Origin: Posidonia oceanica
Lineage: Eukaryota; Streptophyta; Magnoliopsida; Alismatales; Posidoniaceae
Reading direction: 5' to 3'
NCBI GenBank assembly: GCA_037176725.1
Contig: JAZBRS010000059.1
Coordinates: 14,780,330 to 14,844,329, forward strand
DNA: 64,000 nucleotides
Below, piece after piece: positions 45,770-58,189 of this stretch; positions within the stretch are counted from its first letter, which is position 1; every line of letters starts with the position of its first letter. The notes beneath the pieces were generated by a model. The model did no database searches, had not been told where the DNA came from, and worked only from the letters and a program-made list of their open reading frames with translations. A program made the translations under genes and the position numbers.

Positions 45770-46480
45770 TAGACAAAAAAAATTAGTGAGGCTCGTCAGA
45801 CTCAGTGAAAATTCGAAAGGGCGCTGAGGATAAACAAGTAAGAACTGACTACGACGACGCGTAGGCAAAATTGGTTACCCCTCTATGAAAATGAAATCAT
45901 AGTAAAAAGAAAATGGGGGTCGGCTAAGTTGTAAAACTTGAAAGAAACGACTTAGTCGTTAGAAAAGCCCGCATGGTTAATACCTTTAAGCGAATACCAT
46001 GTGTATCATTCATATGAGCTAATGATGACCAATACATTGGAGGCATCCCCTCTTTTGTGTTGCTGAGGCTTGCGATGGGATCCCAAGCCAATGATGATTA
46101 GTATAGCTAAGGCTGCCCTACAAAAAAAACTTCCACAAGTGGTTTGTGTCAAAAAATTTATCGGTTGTCGTTATTAAGGGTTTATATCCTTATTGAAGCC
46201 TGATGATTGAGAAACATGGTTGATAAAATATATATACGCATGATATTTCACACATAGAAGTTCCTTTCTTTCAATATATTGGGATTAACAATTTTGCAGG
46301 AAAAGAATAAAGAATTCATACAAAGAACCGTAGGCTTACATGATAATCAAAACAAAACATGAAGCCGACCATCAAGTGCCTCAAAAAAGTGGCCTAGCCT
46401 AATTTGTGCCGTTACAACCCCGTCAAACTCTACAAGAGTACCCCGTCATTCTAAGACTTTGGCCTGGAGAGAGTTTGTCT
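45770..46480. other. Tat B spacer after integrase
   Basis: No recognisable gene. Contains A runs and text like 'GGTAATACC' with no repeat structure I could define. Confidence 0.5.
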
Positions 46481-46639
46481 CAACTCGTAGGGCCTCGGAC
46501 CAAAGTTTGTGCTCAGAAATTGCTGCCTCAGCCTCAACGATCTGTTGCCCAGCTATCTCAAGGCTAGTCTCCGCAAGCGCGATCTCACGTCGAATGCTTC
46601 AATTTGGTTCTATAATGAATTAATGTGTGTCATACATCT

Positions 46640-47635
46640 CTAAACACGGTTGCGATAAGTAGCCAAAGTGGCCTCTTGACTCCGCATCTCTGTAGCAACA
46701 ATCACGACGTCAAGCCTCATCGCCTCGAGCAGCGCCTCCCAGGAATCCAACTCCGAGCGAGCACCCACAATAAAGGTAGAGTTGAAAGCCAAGGTGGAAA
46801 CACGACGGGACAAGTGCTCCAACTCATCCCATGCAACTAAAATCTCCGATAGCAAGACAAGAAAACCAGTGAGAGGAGCCTCAATGAAACACAATAAAGA
46901 AACAATACCTCCCAAGCACTTGACAAGCTCACCCTTGGGAGGATATAGCTCTACTTGGAGCATCTTGCGCAACCCCTCAAACGCTCCCTGCATCATCAAG
47001 GTGCACGAGGAGCTCGGTGCAGGAGCATGCAACCTCTGAGCACGTAACACCTTCTCTAGGTTCCCCAACTTGGAAGAAGTAAATAACTTAAGCATCAGGG
47101 CTACTAAGGGATAGACCAAGACTACAGAAGAAGTAAAAAAAACAAGCAAAGTGAACATCGAGGCAATATCGAGTATGCTTAAAAAAAACAGCAAACATAT
47201 GAAAAAAGAAGAAGCAAGCATACCTAAGGAGGACGTCGAGTCGTCTAAGGTTGCGGTCAAGGTCCCCTCTACACAGGATGAAGACTCATGAGCTTGGTCA
47301 CAAGGTATAAGGATGGTAGCCGTGGACTTCATGGGTGGAGTCTCGTCCTCAACACCCTCCAGCTATTAGAGAAGCTCCTCTCATGACTCTATGCCCTACG
47401 CCAACAGAGGGAGCCATATCAATGTGCACCTTTAGATATAAGAGAAAAGAAAGAGAAAAAAAAGAGACAGTGAATTATAAGGACATGCATGAATGTGGTT
47501 GAAAAGAAAGAAAAAAAACTCATGTGCATCCCGTAGCATGATGGGTGACAACTCCCCTTGCGGCGGTGACATATCATCCTCTACCTCAGGAACCACAACT
47601 ACAAGAGGACCTAAGAAGAAAAAAAAAGTGGCCAA
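46640..47635 (-). pseudogene. Tat B antisense gene, multi-exon-like, unknown function
   Basis: On the strand opposite to pol. The 230-codon frame 47332-46640 divides into coding-looking and intron-looking parts: MKSTATILIPCDQAHESSS to about 47225; a T-rich piece starting GTATGCTTGCTTC and ending TTCTGTAG (about 47224-47125); LRAQRLHAPAP and LQVELYPPKGELVKCLGG; a piece GTATTGTTTC to GATTTTAG (about 46909-46842); then VAWDELEHLSRRVSTLAF, SELDSWEALLEAMRLDVV and MRSQEATLATYRNRV, a helical, coiled-coil-like end. An upstream exon candidate is 47610-47520 (VVPEVEDDMSPPQGELSP). Antisense genes downstream of integrase are known in Tat-lineage elements such as Grande. Product unknown. Confidence 0.5.
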
Positions 47636-47721
47636 ATCACAAAACTACTGGGTGAAAACCGTAAAACACCCTATGTGCATGTACACATGCAGTCCCTTGT
47701 TGGGCTGGGCATACATGCGGC

Positions 47722-48339
47722 TAGGGGTGGGCATGGTTCGGTTTAGTTCGGTTTGAAGTAAAACCATAAATCAAACCATATGGTTCGGTTTGAACAATTT
47801 TCAAACCAAATTGAATCATTTTACTTATTGGAACGGAACCACACCAAACCACTCAAAATCGGTTCGGTTTGGTTTGTGGTTTAACCATTTAATAAAACAT
47901 ATAGAAAAAATAAGATGTTGATAGTGAAAAATGAAAGAATATAATTAGATATAAGATAGAAAAAAATTATACAGTATATTAAATTATTAACCACAAGTCA
48001 CAACAATAACAAGTCATTCATGATTAAACATAATTTAGTAAAAGAATAACATTATCTAAATAACATTATTTGTTCGTTCTTGTTACAACCTTACAGGTTA
48101 CTCTTTACTCGGTTTATATTCTTTTAAATATTTAATATACATATAACATATTGACATATATAATCTATATTAGGTGTGGTTCGGTTCGGTTAAACCGCTC
48201 CTGAAACCACAAATCAAACCATATGGTTCGATTTGGAGATATTTCAAATCAAATCGAACCACTGAATTTGAAAAATCGAATTAAACCACTAAAAATAATT
48301 CGATTCAGTTCGATTAACCGATTTAGATGCCCACCCCTA
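47722..48339. mobile_element. hAT MITE, 618 bp, with perfect 8-bp target duplication
   Basis: Ends TAGGGGTGGGCA and TGCCCACCCCTA are exact inverted copies; CATGCGGC flanks both sides (47714-47721 and 48340-48347). Subterminal zones are full of GGTTCGGTTTG and CAAACCATATGGTTCG words in both orientations; the centre is AT-rich. No coding capacity. Inserted in the 3' region of Tat B. Confidence 0.92.
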
Positions 48340-49200
48340 CATGCGGCCCCAATGAGGCATATAGCCCTCGGTTGGACGTGCACAAATAGCCCCCGGTTGG
48401 ATGTACATGCATACATGCAAGCACACATACAGCCCCCGTTAGGCAATATGCGTCGCATGCACGGTCACGGATAGATGTACATATTCCCTTCATGGCACAC
48501 ATCGTCCGAGATTGTGTTCGTTGACCATGACCATATGTTTCCACGCACATTATCTTTATATCGTTGACCTCGGCCACATCTCCATAAATAGTGGATGTTG
48601 TCCATTGGTTGCATCGATCTCTCCAAGCGCACATGGCATCGCCAACTCCGTGTTCTCGACCCTTCCCACGTCACCAATTTCGTGTTGTCGACCATGGCTA
48701 TTTTCGAACAAGCTATGATCGCGGACTCTTATACTTGGGACATCAACCATAGACTCCTAAGAAAAGCTTCAACAGGGGACTCTCTCACGTGAAGCTCAGC
48801 CTCAACTCCTCAGGGGCAAATCCCTTGAATGACATGCCGTAGCAACTTGTGAGAAAATAAACAGTAGAAGGCTACGCGGCGTACTTCGTAGTCGGTATCA
48901 TACCTCGCATGCTATCTTGATCAGCTAACACAAGTGTCTCATGTTGAGTCGGAATCCTTCTCAAAATACTTCATCATTGTCGAAACAGAGGGATCATATA
49001 TCATCATCTCTAGATTCCTCAATTTCTTCCCATGCTGAGTGGCCACCACTTTGAAACCTTGCTATATCTTTTCTTCCGAGCAGGGGATTGTGCTTGAGTC
49101 ATGTTAGAGAAACCCATCTCAACTCGAGAAGGAACAAACTGCTCTAGACGAGCTATGCGAGCTACAACAAAAACAAAAAAGAAGAAGAACAAAGAAAACA
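48340..49200. other. Tat B 3' region, partly repetitive
   Basis: 48348-48450 has repeated words such as CAGCCCCCGTTAGG, AGCCCCCGGTTGGATGTACATGC and ATACATGC(A/G), also present left of the MITE at 47690-47714, so the MITE landed in this small array. Beyond it, no recognisable gene. Confidence 0.5.
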
Positions 49201-49254
49201 GGCTAGACTTCATTTATTCTCATAAATGGTGGTAAAAAAAAAGATAAAAAAATG

Positions 49255-49560
49255 CCAACCTGCAGCCCAAGAGTCGCTGGCCACCCCACTGGGGGTCGTA
49301 GCCCTGGCAAGGGCCATGACGCCCTCAACTGGGGGCCACGACACCACCAACCGGGGGTTGCAGACCCCGACCAGGGGCTGTTGGCCTGATCAAGGGTAGT
49401 GACACCCCCAATCGGAGGCCACATACCCCTATCGAGGGCCACAACCTCTCCAAACCAGAGGCCGCGACGCCCCATCGATGGCTGCTTTAGAGAGAAACCC
49501 CAATTGAGGGCTGCAGCCCTGACTAGGGGCTGCGACACCTCGTCGATGACCGATTTAGAG
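49255..49560. repeat. GC-rich tandem repeat of about 30 bp in Tat B 3' region
   Basis: About ten degenerate units built on (C/A)CCCC(A/G)ACCGGGGGCTG(C/T)(A/G)GCC-like text, e.g. the AACCGGGGGTTGCAGACC and GACCAGGGGCTG words near 49350. A frame of 144 codons on the minus strand (49203-49637) is a by-product. Like the Tat A arrays it lies between pol and the 3' LTR. Confidence 0.75.
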
Positions 49561-49639
49561 AGAAACAAAAAAAAACAAGAAAAAATAACAAATAGGTTTA
49601 CACTATTCCATTGACTAACGAAATCATATGCATGCATAA

Positions 49640-50181
49640 TGAAGATAAGAAAAGTTGGATATGCTTACCAGACTATGGAGAGGAAGACAAAAGAGTATGA
49701 AATCCGTCCTATTCCAAGCCTCCTCCAATCCTCATCACCACTACTCCAAGCTCTTGTAAAACAAAAATGGAAGAAGATTGGAAAAGCATAGTATTGGGAA
49801 AATTTCAAATCCCCTCCCAAACTAACTTAATATTACCATCCTTCTTTATGTCACATGTTTGTCTCATCCCTCGCTGAAAAAAAAATCACATTCTTATAGA
49901 AAAAAATTGTTGTGAGAGGGTGATGACACGGATTCCTGGAATGATATGGTAGATCTGCGTGCAAAAAAAGAAAAAGAAAAAACAGAAAGAGAGAGAGAGT
50001 GTGTGAAATATTATATGCATGCATGTACATGTATACTAGCTTGGAATCCGACATAAAGTTGGATCCCACGACGAAGATACACAGAGAATAATTGAATGGT
50101 GCATTTATTCGTAACACATGACAATGAAATCAAAGGAAAACTTTCCGAAGATCTCCAAGCCTCCCTCTAGTGGAGATTCTT
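49640..50181. other. Tat B 3' end before the LTR
   Basis: AT-rich, no gene seen; a GAGAGAGAGTGTGTG run lies near 49990. A weak purine tract (GTGGAGATT near 50170) precedes the 3' LTR. Confidence 0.5.
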
Positions 50182-50945
50182 TGTTGACGTCAAAAGAATT
50201 CACACAAGTAGGCCATGAAACTCAATACGGCCCTACAAAGAAAAGCTCGCTAAAGACGATACCCGAAGATTAGGGTCCATGAAGAATTGAAGGCTGTTAA
50301 ACGTAAGATCAATATTTCGTGACACACTACCATGCAAGCAGGCTCGGCTCACCAATCCCATTACAGGAACATCCAACTGCGAGCATTCAAAAGGAAATAT
50401 TTTGAAAGAGAGAGAAAGTTGCTGACACTCCACCAACTTAGTAAGCCATCAACAAAGTAGCAGACGTAGTTCAAAATTCCACGTCATACACTAAAAAATA
50501 GAGTTATTTTTTTGAAATATGAGGAGATATAGGCAAAATAATTAGCTGCAGTTGGGTACTTTGAATTTGAATTCAAAAGTATTCCAATTTAAACAAGGAC
50601 GAGTGACTTTCACATAAATAAAGGTCCTCCTATGTCAAAAGGAGTTATAGAGATCTTGTCATCATACCTGCAAGAGACATAGAGAAGAGGCAAGGCGAAA
50701 AGAGGAGGAAGTCATCCAAGGAAGTTCATGACGCTCTCGAATCACGCACTCACACTTGTCTACGTTCTAAGGAAGAGGTAATGAGGAAGACACCAATCGA
50801 CACCTAAGGCTCCTTCTTTCTCTTTCAGGATCGCCCCACGATAGGGCAACATATTTTTTTCTAATTCTCATGAATATGCCATATTGCCAATAATGCAATG
50901 CTTAAATCGCATGTATTTCACGTTGCCCTCATATGCGTTGTTATA
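50182..50945 (+). repeat. Tat B 3' LTR
   Basis: Begins TGTTGACGTCAAAAG and is similar to 17400-18160 throughout, including the shared GAAATATTTTGAAAGAGAGA and the end near TTGCCCTCATAT. Similarity stops at about 50945; the remaining 125 bp expected from the 5' LTR have no match here. Confidence 0.8.
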
Positions 50946-50949
50946 TAAT

Positions 50950-51535
50950 TTATTGTACATTATATTCAATAATGCAAAATCACACGTTCGACACATGGTC
51001 GTATGCTTGTCGCTCTTGCGCTTCAACCTTTTGATTCCATGTCTAAATGCATTCTCTTTTTTACATGTCTTGATGATATAATATGACATCATAAATCAAA
51101 TTTATATTGACATTATATTCGATTTATTTTCTTTATTAATCCAATTAAATTATGTCTAATCTCCTAATTAGAACATTATTATATTTGAATTTACACTTGG
51201 ACAAATTTTGTGACGTTTTTATCAACATCATATTCGATTTATGTTAGACTTTGTATCGTTTTTGAACTATACTAGATCATGTATTTTTATCGACATCATA
51301 TTCAGTTATATGTATATTTGATCTCGAGTTATTGCTGCGATAGATCATATGTTTCATCGATGCCATATTTGATTGTACACATATTTGATCTCGCATCTCA
51401 TATAAAAGAAATCTCGTCCTTACTTAAGCATACGTCCTGTCGACATTACATTCGATAATATATATGGTATTTTTTCGACATTCATACATAAAAAATCATA
51501 TGCTAATCTCAACATCATATCCGAACATACATGAT
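50950..51535. repeat. Degenerate tandem repeat of about 70 bp
   Basis: A core like ATCGACATCATATTCGATTA recurs at about 50954, 51107, 51221, 51289, 51357, 51439 and 51509, mostly 68 to 82 bp apart, often preceded by GATCATATGT and followed by TATATTTGATCTC. It starts right where similarity between the Tat B LTRs ends. Confidence 0.65.
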
Positions 51536-52636
51536 TACATACGAATTGTTTTCTCTGTCTACCATTGATACATAAATTTTATTATATAATCATTTTCTCT
51601 TTTATTTTGGAATACGTGTGTGATGATCGTAACGAGATTCTTTTATGGTAATTAACGAACTTTCATTAGAAGTGGTCTGGAAGAAGTTCATATATTGAAA
51701 AAATTATGATCACACCTTGAGATTTGTTGGAAAATACAAATTCAATGGGAAGGTAGAAAAGAACCCGTAAAGATTAATTTACTTGTTATATTGGTTACTA
51801 TTTTAGTTGAAATGGAATAACATTTATTAGCATGCAACTCATATGTTATGTAAACGCTTTCTTTTTGAATATGATGACAGTAAGTGCTAATTGTTATGGT
51901 CAACCAACGTCACGGGTTAAGTACTTGGGTGCATCATCGTCATCACTAAAAAATCATAAGAAATGTTCAAGTGGAGAATTATTAAATTTACTTGAACATC
52001 TGATTACCTAATTTCTTTTTTGATTTTTTTTGGCATTGCACAAAATTATATCATGTTTATTAAAAATTAAATTTCAAGAAACTAGGTTAAGAAAGTGACC
52101 ATAATTATGAAATAGATTCTAACTACGATCTTATATGGGTAGATTCTAAAGAATCCAAAATAATATTAATCATAAATTATAGTGTAACACTAATTATCCT
52201 GATTTATTCAACATATATTCTCCTTGTTTAATCTAGTATTGAAAATTGATATATTTAAAAAAGGGGAAATGTAAGTACAATATATTACATAAAACATGTT
52301 TGGCCATCGTGAAGAATTTATAAATTATGTCCCTTTTTTCTTTTTTATAAAACTAAATTACAAGAAATACATTGAAATATATGTATTTTCTCTAGTGATC
52401 ACAAATTTAATAAAAGAAGTGACACCATAGTGGTGTGTAATCTCTTACGTTTAAGATTTGGTAGCATTTATATTAATTAGTTAAATAAATTTATTTAGAT
52501 CATGATTATACTTTATCTTGTATATTTTAATGATAAAAATAATGTTATTTTGTAAGATAGAGTATCACAATAGCTTGATATATGATACTATTAACAATCT
52601 TATTCCTCATTTCTAATTTATTTTAGATATATAAGC
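51536..52636. other. AT-rich intergenic stretch
   Basis: No coding frame above 60 codons, no repeat or RNA gene recognised. Confidence 0.5.
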
Positions 52637-53013
52637 AATACTGCTAGGGGCAGACCTACACAGTGCCCAGTGTGGGCCATGGTCCCTTCAAAATTTAAAA
52701 AAAGTCCTATATATATTAATGACTTAGATATAAATACACCCGTTACAACAAATAATACCTATATTTTCTACATTCCCATTGTCGACCCTGCCTCCTCCTC
52801 ACACCTCTTACCAGTCTTAGTCCCACAACTTGCAAGGTTGCATATAAGTTCTTTGATTCTCTCTCTCCCCCACTGCATGCTCCACACTTGTAAGTTGTAA
52901 GTTCTCTCCTCTGTCCCTCCCTCCTATCAATAACTTATACCATTAATTCACTAAGTAGTAGTTAATTGATTTAGTTATTTTTTAATTGATATTCATATTG
53001 AGTAACTATTTAG

Positions 53014-53222
53014 ATGAGAAAGCACAAACAATCTTTACTTTCTTTAAGAGAAAGGTAGACAAATAAATCTAAAGATACTGTCGATATCCCTCATATTGAA
53101 AGGTTACATCCCCCTAAGTGTCCAAGAATTGATGCCAAATAAGTAAATGTTAATGTGAAGTCTTTAGAACAGGATCCATGGTTACGTACTCAAATATTCT
53201 CAACGTGGTGATGTTGACAAAG
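53014..53222 (+). pseudogene. hAT transposase, N-terminal fragment
   Basis: From an ATG at 53014: MRKHKQSLLSLRER, then after a stop KDTVDIPHIERLHPPKCPRI and LEQDPWLRTQIFS. This matches the N-terminus of plant TTF-type zinc-finger hAT proteins (basic start, Ser/Asp-rich linker, DPGLR motif before the zinc finger). The zinc finger and DUF4371-like centre are absent. Broken by stops and cut by the outer solo LTR. Confidence 0.65.
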
Positions 53223-56200
53223 TGTAGACATCCCGTTTTGACAATTGGTCGATAGTAGATCTCTTTGGAGGCTTGCTCGTATTGTGGTATGGCAAACCCA
53301 ATCTAAAACCTCCAAACCCAAACACAAACCCCAATTCCGAACCCTAATCCCAAACCACACTTAAACCTCATTTAAACCTCATCTAAACCCAACCTAGATC
53401 TCACCTAAACCTCACTTAAACCTCACCTTTAACCTCACCTAAACCACACTTAAACCTCATTTAAACCTCATCTAAACCCAACCTAAACCTCACTTAAACC
53501 TCACCTTTAACCTCACCTAAACCACACTTAAACCACATTTAAACCTCACGTAAACCAACCCAAAACCCTCCAAACCACTAAACCCATCCTCCACCACCAC
53601 TTCACTTCACACACATGAGAATTCTGAGAATTCCCAGAGCCTCCAACCTCCCCGAGTGATTCCAGAGTGTACCCCAGTGAGTGAGAGAGCTTCCCCGTGT
53701 GTTCCCTTACCTCCTACCGGCTCCAAGCTCGCCGCAGTGCCTCCGAACCCATCGTCGGCTGACAACGCCGTGGCGACCTCCATTCGCCCACACGCCGCTC
53801 CATCCAATCTAGAATGCTTCCTACACATTCCCCGGACACACACAAGTGCAACCCAGTCCTCCAACACCGACGTTGTTGGCTCCAACGCTGCCGCGACCTC
53901 CTCACCGCCGTCCATCGGTGATCCACATCGAGAGGCACAACCGTGCCCCCATACTGGTGAGAAACTGCCCCTCATCCTTCCTCAGACCTCCCTCAAGCTT
54001 CCTCGGCCCTCTCTGTGCACCGTGGTGGTGCCACGCGGCCTGTTGTCCTTCCCCAAGGTCGACTGACGCACGCGCCGCCGGCGAGAAGAGGCGGAGGTGG
54101 GTAGAGAGATCCGGTTGCCCATTTTTTGTGTTAAATATATGTAAGTGTTTCTGAGAGTGCCGTCGAGCTTCCCCGATAGTCTATTGCATTTTTCGAACCG
54201 CCGGTGATGCGGGATTTGGCCATGAACTCCGGCCACCAAACTGCTAGGTGTGTCACCGCTTCTAGCAGTGACTCGCCTCGTGTTTCAGGTAGTCCTCCGG
54301 TCGGACTTCAAGTCGGTGTATCTTATGATCCATGGCTCCATTTTGTAAAATAATTGTATATTTGTAATCCTTGTTATGCTATCTAGCTCTGTATGTGCTT
54401 GTTTGTTTTTTTCAAGATCATTTGCATAGCTTAATCGGGTGCCAAAGTTTACTGTTTGGGATGTTTGAAGCAGTGGGTGCCGCGTGTCCCAGAGGCGACT
54501 TGGCTCGCCACCGCGCATACGGGCGACGAGTCCTATCACCGTGGTGACAGGCGATGTAGCCCAGGTTTCAGACAGCAGACAGAACCCTAATTTGCCGCCT
54601 TATATCGCGGCTATTTTGAAATATAACTATTTGGTTTCATTCTTGGATGTTATCTCATGTTTTCCAGTACTTTGGTTTTGTGTTTTGCTTCGTTATTTGG
54701 CTTTGCATGGCGATGATTGGTCGCTGCGTGAAGAGTAAGGCCTATGTCGCCTGTTGTACCAGCGACTTGTGCAGCCACCGTGCACAGTGGCGACTAATGC
54801 TTGGTTTCGGACAGTGGACAGAGCTCCTGTTTGCCGCCTTGTTTCGTAGCTATTTTAAAATATAATTTTATGCTTTTGTTCCTGTTGAAATTCCATTTTG
54901 ACAGGCTTGAATCAGTTGGAATCTTCTAGTGACTTCTAGATCCAAACCTAGGTCAAAAACTACACAATTCCTTTTCATCCTATCCTTCAAAACAAGTCCA
55001 AACTTGACCTAAGATTACATTCCTTTCCCTAATCCAAAACTTATCCAAAAATCATAGGAAAACTCACCATTCCCAACTTAGCAAACCTATCCAAACACTT
55101 AGAAATTTCCAACCTAAAACCACTCCCAAAAATCCTAGACCTAGGTAAAACTACCCTTTTTCTACACCTCAAAATCCTTCCAAAACTTTCTCAAAACCAA
55201 ACCAAAACCCTAGGAGCAACACTAGAAAGCCTAGGCTACACATTTCTCAATTTTCAGCCCTTTTCAAAACCTCTAAACCCTCCTTTTATCCAAATTATCC
55301 TTTTCTCTCTCCTAGATTATTCTTTTCTCTCTCTTCTCTCTCTCTTGATTATCCTCCTTCTTTTCACCCCCTTCTCTCCTTTTTTCTTGCCTGACCGTGG
55401 GCCCCCTTGTGCTCCTATCTCTTCTCAATCTCATTCCTATTTTTATCTTATTTTTAGCAATTTCCTTGACTTTCAAAAAATTATTTTCTTTCAGTTCCTC
55501 TCTTTCCTATTTATTCCTCCATTTCTCCCTTTTCTTCTTCCTTTTAATTTCCTTTTCCTTTCTCTTACTAAATCCTTAAAAAACCCTTAAAAACTTTCAA
55601 AAACACTAAAACAAGGGGAAAGCAAACCACAACCCTAAAAGAAATAATTAAAAACATTAAGCAAACAATTAAAAACTTAAACCTAACTAAATCTAGCCAA
55701 AATGGAAAATCAAGAGTGCAACTTAAAAAATGCAAAACAAACAAAAAGAAAATACTGTAAAATCAAGGAAAAAATTGAAATATAACCAAAACAAGCAAAG
55801 GTAAAAACCCTGCTAAAAAACAATAAAAAACAATTCCTAAAAAGAAAAGAAAACAATTAAAAATACTAAGGCAAATAATTAAAGAAAAGAGAAACCTAAC
55901 TTAACGAATATAAAAAGAACAATTCAAAAACTTAATTAAAAAATAAAAACAAACAATCAAGAATCCAAAAACACTTGGTTTAAAACTTAACAAGAAAACC
56001 TTAATTAAAAAAAAAATTAATTAAAAGAACTCAACAAACAAAAATCAAGGACAAATCAAAAGGACTTAAGACTAAAATCAAAAATCTAAAACTCACTCTA
56101 ATTAATTTAAAAATAAACTTTAAAAATCCTAACTAACATCCCAAGTACTTAACAAGAAAAACATAATTAAAAAAACAACTTAAAAGACTTAACAAATATT

Positions 56201-58189
56201 TAATCAAAATAAAAAACAAATCAAAATAAACAAAACCCTAAAAACCCTAATCAAAACTAAAATCCCTTTAAACCTAATTAACTAACCAAAAACAATCATT
56301 AAAGAACTTAATCAAAATCCCAACTTAAAACACAATCACTCTAAAAAACCCTTCCTATTTTTATTTTATTTTATTTTATTTTTATTTAATTTATTTCTCT
56401 CCTTTCTCTTCCTCCTTTCTTTCTTCCTTTCTTTCTAATTTTTTTCTTTCTTCTTTCCTAGGCCCAGTCCGGCCCGTTCCCCTCCTTTCTTCTTCCTTTC
56501 TTTTTGTCTTTTTTTTCCTTCTTTCACGCAGTAGCCCGGCCCACGCCCGCACTCAGCCTCCTTCTCCCTCCTTCTTCCTCTTCTTCTTCTTTTTCCTCCA
56601 CAGTCTTCTCCCGCCAAAGCTCACCCCCTTCAAATTCAATTCTCCCTCTCGATCCCATCAGCTCCAGCGTCCAGCCTCCTCTCTCGCGTCTCAGCGGCAT
56701 CTCCGGGGCATTAATTGCCAATCCCCTCGCCGTCCTTCGCTGCCAGCAACAGCTGCCTCCTGTCGGTGGAGAATTTGAATCCACCGCGCGTCTCGACCCT
56801 CCAGCAGCTGATAAAGCCTCCCCTTCACCTCCTCTTCGTGGCTTTTTTTTTTCGTCGTCCAGGAGAGAGTGAGAGAATCCAGAGCCCTGAGAGCATCCGA
56901 ATCCCCTCCTTCTTTCACTGAAACACTCAGCTCTTCCTCCTCCTTTCCACTGAAACTAGAGCCTCCATCTCCACTCGAATCACTCACAATTCATCCCCCA
57001 ATCTTACCCAGAACTCCAGCATTCCTTCCCTTCCTTCCACGACCAGAGCCATCCCTGAAGACACCCCCAGTCACCCTGAAAACACAGCAGCAACTCAACG
57101 CCACTCCTTCCAAAATTGCCACCTCTACTGTACCCCAATCTTCCCAAACTTCTCCCAGTAAACCACCAGAACACCACCATCTTAGACCACCTGAACCCCA
57201 GCCTTCTCCCCCCTCATAGCCCGATTACTCCACAACAAACACCTATCCCGATTCTGACCAGAAATCACCTTCATCAGCAAACTTCCTCTCTAGTCCACCA
57301 CGACCCAATTCAATCACCCAGAAACACTCACCAGACCACCAGAAGTTCGTTGGCACCCTCCAACTGGTCTAAGGGGCAGTACATCACCACCCCCACCTCC
57401 TGCTGCCTTCTGTGAACCCACAGAAGTGATCCTTCGCTCCGACCGTCGAAGCTCTACTCTGAGCATCTAGAAAGCTCCGGAGCACTCCGCTAACTAATTC
57501 CCAGCGCTCCCGAGTCGTCGACAGCGCCTGCAACTGCCGGACGATCACCGCTGGCAAGCACTGGATCAGCCTACGTCGGGGGAGCTCTCCGGACATCGAA
57601 ATAGGTACTGCTCCACGCCATTAGTTTAGTTTTTTCCTCTTCTTGCTTTTCCGGCCCTTAGTTTAGCCTTCTGTCCCCTCCTGCTCCGAGTCGTCATCAC
57701 CGGCGACTCCTTCTTCTCCGGCGAGCTCTGAGCTTGGATCGCCGCTCCAGCTGCGGAACCAGTCGCCGACCATCCCCCGAGAACCGCTCGACCTCCAGGA
57801 GTACTCCGGTGGCCTAAGAATGCCACGACGTCGCCGTTCCCGTCTGCTCTACCTTCGGACAGCTCTGCAGTGCTCCGACGTCTTCTCCGGCTTGCTCTGA
57901 GCCCCGTCGCCGCTCCCCGACGCAGCCCAGACCTCCGTCGAGCTCCGGAGAGCATCGCCGCCGCGTCTGCGCCTCTCCAGCACCCCCTCTCTCCTTCTCC
58001 GGGCACTGGTAGCATTTTGCTACAGTGCCTGGTTTTTTCTTCCAAACACTGTAGCTTTATTTTTGCTTACCATGCTTATTTTGCCAAATATTGCATATCT
58101 GCCTCGCTTTCTTGCTTTATTGTATTCTGGTCCTGCCTCTGTTTAAAGTTCATTTAATTTCACATTTAAATCTTATGATATTGCATGAA

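Larger units (their letters stand above)
17400..50945 (+). mobile_element. Tat B: older Ty3/gypsy (Tat lineage) element, split by Tat A
   Basis: LTR homology exists between 17400-18160 and 50182-50945, both starting TGTTGAC(A/G)TCAAAAGAATT. Between them, after removing the inserted Tat A (18953-42941), coding order is RT, RNase H, integrase on the plus strand, then an antisense gene, with Tat-lineage residues throughout (YIDDL RT motif, RHRGIEI, NGLAEAFNK integrase). Gag and protease are missing. The two LTRs differ visibly: in a hand-aligned stretch of about 105 bases (17580-17685 against 50365-50470) I count about 13 differences, so it is older than Tat A. The exact 3' LTR end and target duplication were not resolved. 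Confidence 0.8.

Noticed and set aside
56435..58157. Pro/Ser-rich frames in the inner solo LTR
   Set aside because: Same compositional cause; no start context, no domain, and they lie wholly in LTR sequence.
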